Source: Dehalococcoidia bacterium
Lineage (GTDB): Bacteria > Chloroflexota > Dehalococcoidia > SpSt-223
Assembly: GCA_025054935.1 (NCBI GenBank)
Contig: JANWZD010000005.1
Location: forward strand, 1-64,000
Reading direction: 5' to 3'
Length of the DNA stretch: 64,000 nucleotides
Notes under the pieces: model-generated
What the model was told of the DNA's origin: nothing
Databases searched by the model: none
The model's input: only the letters and a program-made list of their open reading frames with translations
Shown here: piece after piece, positions 41,915 through 49,945 of the stretch
Numbering within the stretch: the stretch's first letter is position 1
How the letters are laid out: each line of letters starts with the position of its first letter
Made by a program: the position numbers and the translations under genes

Positions 41915-43380
41915 CCGCCCCCGCCCTCCTCGGCATCGATATCGGCACCTCCTCCTGCCGCGCTGCGCTCTGGAGCCCGGACGGACAGCGCCTCGGCGGC
42001 ATCGCGCGCGTCCGCTACCATCCTGACCTCACCCCGGACGGCGGCGCGACCCTCGACCCCGACGCGCTGGTTGCCGCCGTCCTCCGCATGCTCGACCGCC
42101 TGCCGCTCACCCGGCCCGTGGCAGCGGTCGGCCTCGCCACCTTCTGGCACAGCCTCCTCGGCATCGGGCGCGACGGCCGCCCCGTCACCCCGCTCCTCCT
42201 CTGGCTCGACCGGCGCAGCGACCCCGATGCCGAACAGCTGCGCGCCCAGTTCGACAGCGCCGCCATCCACGCGCGCACCGGCTGCCCCATTCACTCGTCC
42301 TACTGGCCGGCGAAGCTCCACTGGCTCCGCCGCACCCACCCGGCAGCGTTCGCCGCGGCAGCGCGTTGGTGCTCCTTCGGCGACTACCTCGCCGAGCAGC
42401 TGACCGGGCAATGCGGGGGCACCAGCCGCGCTCTCGCCTCCGCTACCGGCTTGTTCGACCAGACCGCAGGGCGCTGGGACCCCGACCTGTGCGCAGCGGT
42501 CGGCGTCGCTCCCGACCAGCTGCCCCCGGTCGTCTCGCCCGCCGCGCTCGCCCCGCTCCTTCCTCCCTTCGCCGCCCGCTGGCCGGCAGTTGCGCGCATC
42601 CCCTGGCTGCCGGCCAGCGGCGACGGCGCGGCGAGCAATGTCGGCGCCGGCTGCTTGACCCCCGACCGGCTCACGATCATGGTCGGCACCTCAGCGGCCG
42701 CGCGCGTTGCTTGGCGGGGGAGCGCTGCCGTCGCCGCCGGGCTCTGGCGCTACCAGCTCGATGACGAGCGCGTCATTCTCGGCGGCGCGCTGAACGACGG
42801 CGGCAGTCTGCTCGACTGGCTGCGGCGGACGCTTCGGCTGCCGCGCCGTGCCGCGCTCGAGGAGGCAGTCGCGGCCTTCCCGCCGACTGCCCACCAGCTG
42901 ACCGTCCTTCCCGCATGGGGAGGCGAGCGCAGCCCGCGGTGGCGACTGGCCGTCCGCGGCGCGCTGCTCGGCGCGCGGCTGGAGACGACACCGATCGCGA
43001 TCTACCGCGCCGCGCTCGAGGCCATCGCCCTCCAGCTCGGCCGCATCGTCGCCCTGCTCGACGCTGCGCTCTCCGCCCCGGTCCGCACGGTCGTGGCAAC
43101 CGGCAGCGCCCTGCTCGGCTCGCCGGCGCTGCAGCAGATCCTCGCCGATGTGATCGGACGTCCGCTGCAGCGCTCCGCTGTGCCCGAAGCCTCGAGCCGG
43201 GGTGCGGCGCTTCTCGCTGCCGAGCGCGTCGGCCTGCTGAGAACGCCGCTCGACGCCCTGCCGCCGCCGGTCGACGGTGTCATCGAGCCGATCGCCGCCC
43301 GGGCCGCATCCTATCGCGAGGCACTTGCGCGCCTGATCGCCGCCGAGCGCGCGCTTGAAGAGGCAGCGCTTATCGGCTGA
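41911..43380 (+). CDS. FGGY-family carbohydrate kinase
   Basis: A 489-residue sugar kinase of the FGGY family (gluconokinase/xylulokinase-like). The phosphate-1 motif GIDIGTSSCRAALW is at residues 8-21, the N-domain KLHWLRRTHP and the substrate-side FGDYLAEQLTG near 150-160; the phosphate-2 region is SGDGAASNVGAG (near 236-247) and the C-terminal ATP/hinge motif ATGSALLGSPALQQILADV near 395-413. The catalytic Asp is probably that in SGDGAASN. GTG start overlaps the VOC stop. Exact sugar is uncertain; gluconate or a related acid is one guess. Confidence 0.8.
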   Translation: MTAPALLGIDIGTSSCRAALWSPDGQRLGGIARVRYHPDLTPDGGATLDPDALVAAVLRMLDRLPLTRPVAAVGLATFWHSLLGIGRDGRPVTPLLLWLDRRSDPDAEQLRAQFDSAAIHARTGCPIHSSYWPAKLHWLRRTHPAAFAAAARWCSFGDYLAEQLTGQCGGTSRALASATGLFDQTAGRWDPDLCAAVGVAPDQLPPVVSPAALAPLLPPFAARWPAVARIPWLPASGDGAASNVGAGCLTPDRLTIMVGTSAAARVAWRGSAAVAAGLWRYQLDDERVILGGALNDGGSLLDWLRRTLRLPRRAALEEAVAAFPPTAHQLTVLPAWGGERSPRWRLAVRGALLGARLETTPIAIYRAALEAIALQLGRIVALLDAALSAPVRTVVATGSALLGSPALQQILADVIGRPLQRSAVPEASSRGAALLAAERVGLLRTPLDALPPPVDGVIEPIAARAASYREALARLIAAERALEEAALIG

Positions 43381-43410
43381 CAGCGGTGCGGGGTCCTGCC
43401 GCGCGCTCGA

Positions 43411-44646
43411 TCAGTCGCCCAGCGCGAGCGCAGGGCCCGGCTGGGGCCGCACCGCCGGCAGCAGCGCCAGCGCGATGAGCGTCATCGCCGTCATGACGAG
43501 AAAGATCGCCCGCGGACCGAGCAGATCGGCGAGCGTCCCCGCGATCACGCTCGAGAGCGGCGCCGAGATCGAGGTGCAGGCCGCCAAGATCCCGCTCGCG
43601 GCCCCCATGTGATGACGCGGCACCAGATCGGCGAGCAGCGGGATAGTGAGCACCATGCTGGCGGCATTGCCGATGCCGGCGAAGATGAAGACCAGCGCTC
43701 CTTGCTCGCGGGTGGTGATGACGAGCGCAAAGAGCGCGGCAAGCGCAAGGATGCAATAGCCGGCCGCCAGAATGCGCCGCTTGCCGAAGCGCGTCCCCAG
43801 CAGCCCAACTGGAACTGCAAAGACGGTTGTGCTCAGCAAGAGCAGCGCCGGCAAGAGCTGCGCTTCGCCCGGGGTCGCGCCGAGAATATCCCGGGTGTAG
43901 ATCGACACCAGCGGCAGCACCGCGTTCACCCCTGCCCAATAGCAGAAGACCGCAGCGCAGAAAATCGCGGCGCTGCGGTAGTCGGCGGCGAGGCGCCGCA
44001 GCGGCAGCCGGGGCCCATGGACAAGCGCAGCGCGGTCCCACTGCTCCGGCGAGGGCTCGCGCACCCCAAGAACCGTTACCAGCACCCCGCCCGCAATCAG
44101 CCCGGCGGCTACGAGGAAAAACCCTTCCTCGATCCCCTCTCGGCTCAGCAGGAAGCCGAGCGCGAGGATGAACACCTGCCCCCCCATATCGGTGACGACC
44201 GAAAACGACGACAGCCGCTCGCGCGCCGGCCCTTCTGTCAGGTCGGCGAGCAGCGCTTTCTGGACGTCATCCTGCATGTTGAAGGCGATCGTGAACAGCC
44301 CGATAGCGACCACGATCGGCAGCAGCCGCGCCATCTCAGGGGGCAGTCCGCCGATCGCCACGTCGAGGCGGGCAATGGCAGGGGTTAGGCCGAGCAGCAG
44401 CGCGCCGAGGACGCCCCCAATAAGGATGAACGGCCGGCGGCGGCCGAGCCAGCCAAGATAGACCCGATCAGACCATGCCCCCGCAATCGGCGAGACCACC
44501 GCGCCAAGAAAGGTGCGCGAGTTCGCGATCAGGCTGATCAGCACGTAGGAGGTCGTGAACGCCGTGAGCCAGAGCGAGATGGTGTAAACGTTGAACGCGT
44601 TGAACACGCCAACAGCGAAGCTTCCCCCTAAGAACGCCAACTGCAC
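43411..44646 (-). CDS. MFS transporter
   Basis: A polytopic protein of about 411 residues and twelve hydrophobic segments, with MFS loop motifs: SDRVYLGWLGRRRPFILIGG after TM2 and GTRFGKRRILAAG after TM8. It resembles sugar/GPH-like or glycoside transporters by its FNMQDDVQKALLADLTEGPARERLSS intracellular loop. The start is uncertain: GTG at 44646 has AGGGGAG 7 bases before it, while an ATG at 44730 would overlap the palindrome upstream of the next gene. It is convergent with the FGGY kinase gene, and a sugar-related role is only suggested by that. Confidence 0.75.
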   Translation of the reverse strand: MQLAFLGGSFAVGVFNAFNVYTISLWLTAFTTSYVLISLIANSRTFLGAVVSPIAGAWSDRVYLGWLGRRRPFILIGGVLGALLLGLTPAIARLDVAIGGLPPEMARLLPIVVAIGLFTIAFNMQDDVQKALLADLTEGPARERLSSFSVVTDMGGQVFILALGFLLSREGIEEGFFLVAAGLIAGGVLVTVLGVREPSPEQWDRAALVHGPRLPLRRLAADYRSAAIFCAAVFCYWAGVNAVLPLVSIYTRDILGATPGEAQLLPALLLLSTTVFAVPVGLLGTRFGKRRILAAGYCILALAALFALVITTREQGALVFIFAGIGNAASMVLTIPLLADLVPRHHMGAASGILAACTSISAPLSSVIAGTLADLLGPRAIFLVMTAMTLIALALLPAVRPQPGPALALGD

Positions 44647-44724
44647 GCCGCGCTCCCCTTCTGACAAGCGTAGCGGATCCGGCGCGCGGACGCGGCGGCA
44701 CGACCGGCGCGGCGTGCCGCGGCA

Positions 44725-44747
44725 GTCCATAGACCCGCTCTATGGAC
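44725..44747. promoter_or_regulatory. 9-bp palindrome between divergent genes
   Basis: GTCCATAGA (44725-44733) and TCTATGGAC (44739-44747) are perfect inverted repeats around CCCGC, directly upstream of a -35 element at 44750 for the methyltransferase gene. It looks like a dimeric regulator site, or a hairpin; the MFS gene on the other strand begins near 44646, so it may control both. Confidence 0.6.
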
Positions 44748-44749
44748 GC

Positions 44750-44778
44750 TCGACACAACGCGAAACGGGTGGTATAGA
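44750..44778 (+). promoter_or_regulatory. Sigma-70-like promoter for methyltransferase gene
   Basis: TCGACA (44750-44755), a 17-base spacer and TATAGA (44773-44778): a close match to the consensus. Start would lie near 44785, giving a leader of about 30 bases to the ATG at 44816, which has AAGGAGG before it. The palindrome at 44725-44747 touches its upstream side. Confidence 0.65.
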
Positions 44779-44815
44779 CTTCGTCTTACTGGGGATTCCG
44801 CTCAAAGGAGGTCCA

Positions 44816-45751
44816 ATGAACGTGCAGCCCGCCCGCGCGCCGCAAGATCCGCGCGCCCGCGCCGCGATGGAGCAGGTCCCGCTCGACGTCGTCCCGCCGA
44901 AGCCGGTCATTACGCTCGACAACATCTTCGACCCGGAGACCGACTACGAGAAGTGGATGATGCGGCTTGTCTGGACCGACCGCGAGCGGGGCCAGAAAGT
45001 GCGCGACGAATGGGTCGCCACCCTGCCGTACTTCGACGGCCCAGCGGACAACTCTGATATCCTGCCGCCCGGCGCGCCACCGCCGAATGTTCCGCTGCAC
45101 TGGCTGAAAACCCCGATCCACTTCACGCCTCTGCCCGACCCGCGCTACACCCGCTCCGTCTACATCGCCAAGAACTACTTCACCTTCACCCGCATCGAGC
45201 CCGCCCAAGAGCTGTTCGCCCGCATCTACGCCGGCTGGAAGCCGAAGCGCATCCTCGATGTCGGCACCGGCCTCGGCACCTCGGCGATGGCGCTCGCGCG
45301 CCTCTTTCCCAACGCCGAGGTGATCGGGATCGACCTCGCGCCCCACTTCATCCGGTTCGCCCGCAAGTGGGCCGAGCGCGAGAAGATCCCGAACGTCACT
45401 TTCTACCTCCAGCATGCCGGCGAGACCTGCTTCCCGGACGGCAGCTTCGATATCGTCAACGAAAGCTACGTGCTCCACGAGATGCCGCAGCCCGAGAGCG
45501 CCAAAATCATCCACGAGATGAAGCGCGTACTCCGCAGCGGCGGCCGCGCCAGCTGGGTCGATGTCATCTACGACGACACCGAGGAGGAGCGCCAAGCGCG
45601 GGTTCAGCGCGCCAAAGCAGCCGAGCCGTTCCTCGGCGAGTATATGAAGCTGAACCTTGAGCAAGCGGTGCGCGCCGCCGGCTTCATCAACATCGCCAAG
45701 CTGCGCGACCCAAGCTGGGACTGCATGGCGATCACGGGAATCAAGCTGTAG
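44816..45751 (+). CDS. Class I SAM-dependent methyltransferase
   Basis: A 311-residue methyltransferase. Residues 1-130 form an N-terminal extension with an unusual ring of Trp/Tyr (YEKWMMRLVW, YTRSVYIAKNYFTF), and the Rossmann part starts at KRILDVGTGLGTSAMALARLFP (about 143-164), with a second-strand acid (GIDLAP), FDIVNESYVLHEMPQPE and RVLRSGGRASWVDVIYD. Substrate is unknown; the N-terminus may form a lid or dimer. AAGGAGG lies 5 bases before the ATG, and a well-formed promoter and palindrome stand upstream. A terminator hairpin follows. Confidence 0.8.
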   Translation: MNVQPARAPQDPRARAAMEQVPLDVVPPKPVITLDNIFDPETDYEKWMMRLVWTDRERGQKVRDEWVATLPYFDGPADNSDILPPGAPPPNVPLHWLKTPIHFTPLPDPRYTRSVYIAKNYFTFTRIEPAQELFARIYAGWKPKRILDVGTGLGTSAMALARLFPNAEVIGIDLAPHFIRFARKWAEREKIPNVTFYLQHAGETCFPDGSFDIVNESYVLHEMPQPESAKIIHEMKRVLRSGGRASWVDVIYDDTEEERQARVQRAKAAEPFLGEYMKLNLEQAVRAAGFINIAKLRDPSWDCMAITGIKL

Positions 45752-45772
45752 CGCGCCGCTGCCGTCCCGCTC

Positions 45773-45802
45773 GGCGGCACGCCCTCGTTCGGGCGTGCCG
45801 CC
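45773..45802 (+). terminator. Rho-independent-type hairpin
   Basis: GGCGGCACGCCC (45773-45784) and GGGCGTGCCGCC (45791-45802) form a perfect 12-base stem with a TCGTTC loop, followed by CCTGTTTCG. It closes the methyltransferase transcription unit. Confidence 0.75.
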
Positions 45803-45955
45803 CCTGTTTCGCCGCAAGAGCGGCACCCCCGCCGGAGGAGACCTTTTTCTCGAGAACCGTTACACTCCTACGTGCCTATCCGTGGTGGCGGCATTCCCCA
45901 GAGAGCCATTCTCCGCTGGCTCGTCTGACCCAGTAGGCACCTCGCAGGAGTACCC

Positions 45956-46711
45956 GTGACCACGATCATCGCGATCCACTCTTTTCGCGGCGGGACCGGC
46001 AAGTCCAACCTGACTTCGAACCTGGCGGCAACGATTGCGCTCGCTGGAAAGCGCGTTGGGGTCATCGACACCGATATCCAATCTCCGGGCATCCACGTCC
46101 TCTTCGGGATGGACGAGAGCCAGATAGTCCGCTCGCTGAACGATTATCTCTGGGGGCGCTGCCGGATCGAGGAAACCGCCTACGACGTCACCCACCGCGT
46201 CGGCCAAGCGACCCAAGGAGCGCTTTTTCTCATCCCCTCGAGCATTAAGGCCGGCGAGATCGCGCGCATTCTGCGCGAAGGCTACGACGTCTCGCTCCTC
46301 AACGACGGCTTCCGAGAGCTCGGCAAGCGGCTGCGTCTTGACTACCTTTTTATCGACACCCATCCCGGGCTGAATGAGGAGACACTCCTCTCGATCGCCA
46401 TCTCGGAGATCCTCATCCTGATCATGCGCCCCGATCGCCAAGACTTCCAGGGCACGGCCGTGACGGTGGATGTGGCGCGCAAGCTCGATGTGCCCAAGAT
46501 GCTGCTGGTGATCAACAAGGCGCTGCCCTCCTTCGACCTCGCACAGTTGAAACGCCAGGTCGAAGAGACCTATCGCGCGCCTGTCGCCGGCATCCTGCCC
46601 CTCTCGGAAGAAGTCGTCCGCCTCGCCTCGAGCGACCTGTTCAGCATCCGCTTCCCGGACGACCCGTGGAGCGTCGAGATTCGCAAGATCGCTCAGCAGA
46701 TCATGGACTAG
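45956..46711 (+). CDS. ParA/MinD-like ATPase
   Basis: A 251-residue P-loop ATPase of the ParA/MinD/Mrp superfamily. The N-terminal loop reads FRGGTGKSNLTSNLA: the deviant Walker A is kept (GGTGKS, K16) but the usual signature Lys before GG is Arg (R11). Switch/Walker B regions VIDTDIQSPG and DYLFIDTHPGLNEE are present, and KLDVPKMLLVINK gives the nucleotide-specificity strand. No ParB or MinC neighbour is found, so it is not a plain plasmid-partition cassette. It may position a cellular structure or a membrane complex. Start is GTG at 45956. It is soluble unless the C-terminal helix binds membranes. Confidence 0.75.
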   Translation: MTTIIAIHSFRGGTGKSNLTSNLAATIALAGKRVGVIDTDIQSPGIHVLFGMDESQIVRSLNDYLWGRCRIEETAYDVTHRVGQATQGALFLIPSSIKAGEIARILREGYDVSLLNDGFRELGKRLRLDYLFIDTHPGLNEETLLSIAISEILILIMRPDRQDFQGTAVTVDVARKLDVPKMLLVINKALPSFDLAQLKRQVEETYRAPVAGILPLSEEVVRLASSDLFSIRFPDDPWSVEIRKIAQQIMD

Positions 46712-46751
46712 CTACTTCACCGAGCGAACCGCGCTCCGCTACCCTGCCCGC

Positions 46752-48083
46752 ATGCGTGCCGCTGCCTCTCCTTCGCTCCGTCGCCGCGATCCCAGTTGGG
46801 ACTACGCCGGCAAGGCGAGCAAACGGCTGACCCACGGCCTTCATCCCTATCCGGCGATGATGATCCCCCACGTCGCCGCGCGTCTTATCGAACTGCTCTC
46901 TCAGCCGGGCGACCTCGTTCTCGACCCGTTCTGCGGGTCAGGCAGCGTTCTTGTCGAGGCGATCGCTGCCGGCCGCCGCGCGATCGGCGTCGACCTCAAC
47001 CCCCTCGCGGTCCTGATCGCCCGCGCCAAGACCACCCCCGTGCCCGCTGCCGCGCTCACAGCAGCGATCGCCTCCGTTGAGGCTGCGCTCCCCCGCTTCC
47101 TTGCCGACCCGCCGCCGCCGCCGCCGGTGCCGCGCCTCGACTTCTGGTTCAAGCCCGACGTCATCCGGGCACTCGCCGCGCTCCGCGCCGCCATCTTCGC
47201 CGCGCACGAGCCCGCCCGCGCCGTCCTGCAGGCGACCTTCTCCGAGGTCGTCCGCCTCGCTTCAAACGCCCGCTCCTCCGAGTTCAAGCTCCACCGCTAT
47301 CCGCCGGAGCGCCTTGTCCGTCACCAGCCCGATCCTGTCGCCCTCTTTCGCGCTCGGGCCGCGCGCAATGCTGCTCTTCTCGCCACCTTCGCCCCGACCG
47401 CGCCGGCGGAGGTCTGGCTCGCCGATTCCCGCCAGCCGCTCCCCGGTCTCGCCGACAGCACGGTCGACGCCGTCATCACTTCGCCGCCCTATGGCGACAG
47501 CCGGACAACGGTCGCGTACGGGCAGTTCTCACGCCTTTCCGCCCAGTGGCTCGGGATCGTCGGCGACCGCGACCTCGACCCCTCCCTGCTCGGCGGCGCC
47601 CGAACCCGCGCGCCGATCCCGTCTTCCCCCCACCTTGAGGCGACGCTCGCCGCCATCGCCTGCCGCGACCGGCGGCGCGCCAGCGATGTCGCCGCATTTT
47701 ATGTCGATATGGCAGCGTGTCTCGCTGAGATCGCCCGCGTCCTTCGGCCGGGCGGGCTCGCGGCGCTGGTCGTCGGCAATCGGCGCGTCAAGGGCGTCCA
47801 GATCCCGACGGACCTTATCCTCGCTGACCTCGCCGTCCCGCTCGGGCTCCTGCCTCGCGAGGTGATCATCCGCCGCATTCCGACGAAGCGCCTGCCGAGC
47901 CGCAACAGCCCGAGCAACATCCCGGGCACGGTCGGCGAGACGATGAGCCACGAGCATATCCTCATTCTCGAACGCGGCGCGCCAGCCGCCCCCCGACACG
48001 CCGCGACTGAGCGGGATCACCACGAGAACCGCGCCCCCTCGCAACGCCCTGCTCACGCCGCTGCAGCGACCCGGCAGGCCTAG
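46752..48083 (+). CDS. DNA methyltransferase (N4-cytosine/N6-adenine type)
   Basis: A 443-residue class I DNA modification methyltransferase. Motif I DPFCGSGSVLVEA is at residues 58-70 and motif IV SPPYGDSRTT about 244-253, so I precedes IV. The segment DPFCGSG + SPPY marks amino-group (N4 or N6) methylation. A Pro-rich insert (PPPPPP, near 119-125) and a low-complexity C-terminus (about 415-443) are odd. No restriction endonuclease is visible nearby, so it is probably a solitary regulator or protective enzyme. Gene follows the ParA-like ATPase after about 40 bases. Target sequence unknown. Confidence 0.8.
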   Translation: MRAAASPSLRRRDPSWDYAGKASKRLTHGLHPYPAMMIPHVAARLIELLSQPGDLVLDPFCGSGSVLVEAIAAGRRAIGVDLNPLAVLIARAKTTPVPAAALTAAIASVEAALPRFLADPPPPPPVPRLDFWFKPDVIRALAALRAAIFAAHEPARAVLQATFSEVVRLASNARSSEFKLHRYPPERLVRHQPDPVALFRARAARNAALLATFAPTAPAEVWLADSRQPLPGLADSTVDAVITSPPYGDSRTTVAYGQFSRLSAQWLGIVGDRDLDPSLLGGARTRAPIPSSPHLEATLAAIACRDRRRASDVAAFYVDMAACLAEIARVLRPGGLAALVVGNRRVKGVQIPTDLILADLAVPLGLLPREVIIRRIPTKRLPSRNSPSNIPGTVGETMSHEHILILERGAPAAPRHAATERDHHENRAPSQRPAHAAAATRQA

Positions 48084-48532
48084 GAAACCGACAAGCCCCT
48101 CGAGCGTGCTCACGGCGAGAGGAGCCCGCGCCGATCGTCCTGCCGGTGCGAATGGCGGCCGCAGCACTGCGTCACGACCCAGCGTCGAGGCGTCGCTTCG
48201 GGAACGCCGGTCGCTTGCCGAGCGCCCTGCGCTGGCGGAGCGGCGGGCGTCAGCGCCGGCGATGCTGTCCGCGAGCAGCAGCGCGACCGAGGATCGCCGG
48301 CGACGCCTGCGTCGGCTCTTGCTGCGCGCTGCGCCCGGTCCTCCCGCCGTCGCCGCCCGGGCCGCGCGTGAGCCCCGGCGCCGCTCGCGCAGACTGCCGA
48401 TGCGGCAGGCGCGCGTCCCCGCGCTTGCCGCGGTGTCCTCTCCTTCCCGTTGCACGGCAGACGAGCGGCCCTGCGCCCCTCCTCGCCGAGGCGATCCCGT
48501 GGCGTACGATCGATCGCGGGGAGAGACGAAGG
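48084..48532. other. Non-coding gap
   Basis: No gene supported between the DNA methyltransferase and UvsE genes. Frames here give low-complexity Arg/Ala translations. The ribosome binding site GGGGAG of uvsE lies near its right end. Confidence 0.5.
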
Positions 48533-49432
48533 ATGGTGCTGCGACGCCTCGGCTATATCACCACCGCGCTCGGCAGCGGCGCGATAACGGACAAGAGCTG
48601 CCACCTCCGCAGCGCTACCCCAGAACGGCTGCGCGCCCTCATTCGAGCGAACCTCGCAGGGCTGGCCGCGACGCTCGACTACAACCGGGCCATCGGCGTC
48701 CGCTTCTATCGCCTCTCGAGCCAGCTTATTCCCTTCGCCTCCCACCCCGTGAACACGCTCGAATGGTGGCGTGAAGAAGAAGAGACCCTCGCTGCAATCG
48801 GCAGGACCATCCAGCGCGACGGCGTGCGCTGCGGCATGCATCCCGGCCAGTACACCCTGCTCACCTCGCCGGACGAGCGGGTGACCGCCAACGCCCTCGC
48901 AGACCTAGCGTGGCATGTCCGGCTGCTGCGTGCGCTGGGCCTCGGCCGCGAGGCGAAGATCGTCATCCACGGCGGCGGCGCCTACGGCGATAAGGCCGCC
49001 GCAATGCGCCGCTTCGTCGCGCGCTACCGCGCCTTGCCCGAGGAATGGCGCGAGCATCTCGTTCTCGAGAACGACGAGCGAGTCTATTCCGTCGCCGACG
49101 TGCTCGCGATCCACGAGGCGACCGGCATCCCGATCGTCTTCGACGCCTTTCATCACGCTATCCTCCCCACTCCCGGCGACCTCCTGCCGCGCGTCTTCGC
49201 TACGTGGCAGCCGGAAGATGGACCGCCGGAGGTGCACTTCAGCAGCCAAGCGCCGGGCAAGCCGCCGGGCACGCACGCCGACGACGTCGACCCCGTCGAC
49301 TGCGCTGCGTTCCTTGCCGCTGCGCCGGCGCCGCCGTTCGACTGCATGCTGGAATGCAAGCGCAAGGACCTCGCGCTCCTTGCGCTGCGGCCGGCCCTCG
49401 CCGCGCTCGGCATCGTCGAGCGCGAGGCATGA
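48533..49432 (+). CDS. uvsE: UV damage endonuclease UvsE/UvdE
   Basis: A 299-residue TIM-barrel endonuclease that nicks 5' of UV photoproducts and some other lesions, opening an alternative excision-repair path. Family motifs: LGYITTALG at the N-terminus, YRLSSQLIPF, GMHPGQYTLL, IVIHGGGAYGDKAAAM, LVLENDE, IPIVFDAFHH and VHFSSQ, which supply the His/Glu/Asp metal ligands. Length is typical of bacterial UvsE. The start is ATG at 48533 (GGGGAG upstream). It stands alone downstream of a DNA methyltransferase. UV tolerance fits a surface-living, thermal or mat-dwelling organism. Confidence 0.9.
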   Translation: MVLRRLGYITTALGSGAITDKSCHLRSATPERLRALIRANLAGLAATLDYNRAIGVRFYRLSSQLIPFASHPVNTLEWWREEEETLAAIGRTIQRDGVRCGMHPGQYTLLTSPDERVTANALADLAWHVRLLRALGLGREAKIVIHGGGAYGDKAAAMRRFVARYRALPEEWREHLVLENDERVYSVADVLAIHEATGIPIVFDAFHHAILPTPGDLLPRVFATWQPEDGPPEVHFSSQAPGKPPGTHADDVDPVDCAAFLAAAPAPPFDCMLECKRKDLALLALRPALAALGIVEREA

Positions 49433-49472
49433 TCGCCCGCGCTAACCGCGCCGGAAGATCGCTAACAAGGAG

Positions 49473-49944
49473 GTGACAGGAGGCGACGCGATATCGTCTT
49501 TCGTCACGAGAGGGTCATACTCTTGGTCAGCAGGAGAGAAGGCAGCGGCGCGCTGCAATCCCCAGCGCGACCAACGGGAGGCCGCATTCCCGACCGGCGA
49601 GAAAGAGGTCTGGAAAGGATCGCAGTGGCTTGCTGGCACAGTATCGTACCCGTGGTGGCGAGATGTGCCGAACAGTTGGCTTGTCCGTCTTTGGTGGGTC
49701 TTCGTTCTCTTGGACGGTGGGGTAGCACTCTGTTCAGAGCACTCTGTTCAGTCGAGCCTCCCTGAGAGCAGATACAACCGCAGAGTTGATACTGGCGACT
49801 CTAAGCAGCATCCTCTGGACACTGTTCTCTCTTCTAGCGGGGATGTTCGCGATCCTGCTTATCCGCCGCATCACCGCGCTGCAGACGCGCGCCATCGAGC
49901 GCCTGCAGCGCCCGCCCGATCATCCCCTCGTCCTCTCCTCCTAA
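49473..49944 (+). pseudogene. DUF4328-like membrane protein remnant
   Basis: The C-terminal part is clear: ILATLSSILWTLFSLLAGMF then AILLIRRITALQTRAIERL (stop at 49942-49944), matching the last transmembrane helix and the V/I-RRIT-x-Q end of DUF4328 proteins. Upstream, SWLVRLWWVFVLLDG lies in a different frame, and a 14-base tandem duplication (49724-49751) lies between; it changes the frame. Removing one copy joins the frame with GLRSLGRWGSTLFS to the C-terminal part. The N-terminal half is not recognisable. I call it a decayed gene. Confidence 0.6.
49724..49751 (+). repeat. 14-bp tandem duplication
   Basis: AGCACTCTGTTCAG occurs twice in direct succession (49724-49737 and 49738-49751). Fourteen bases is not a multiple of three, so it breaks the reading frame of the surrounding DUF4328-like gene. 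Perfect identity suggests a recent slippage or repair event. Confidence 0.9.
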
Positions 49945-49945
49945 G

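Noticed and set aside
48146-48532. Upstream extension of UvsE
   Set aside because: Conserved UvsE sequence begins at MVLRRLGYI; the extension is Arg/Ala-rich and a ribosome site stands at 48520.
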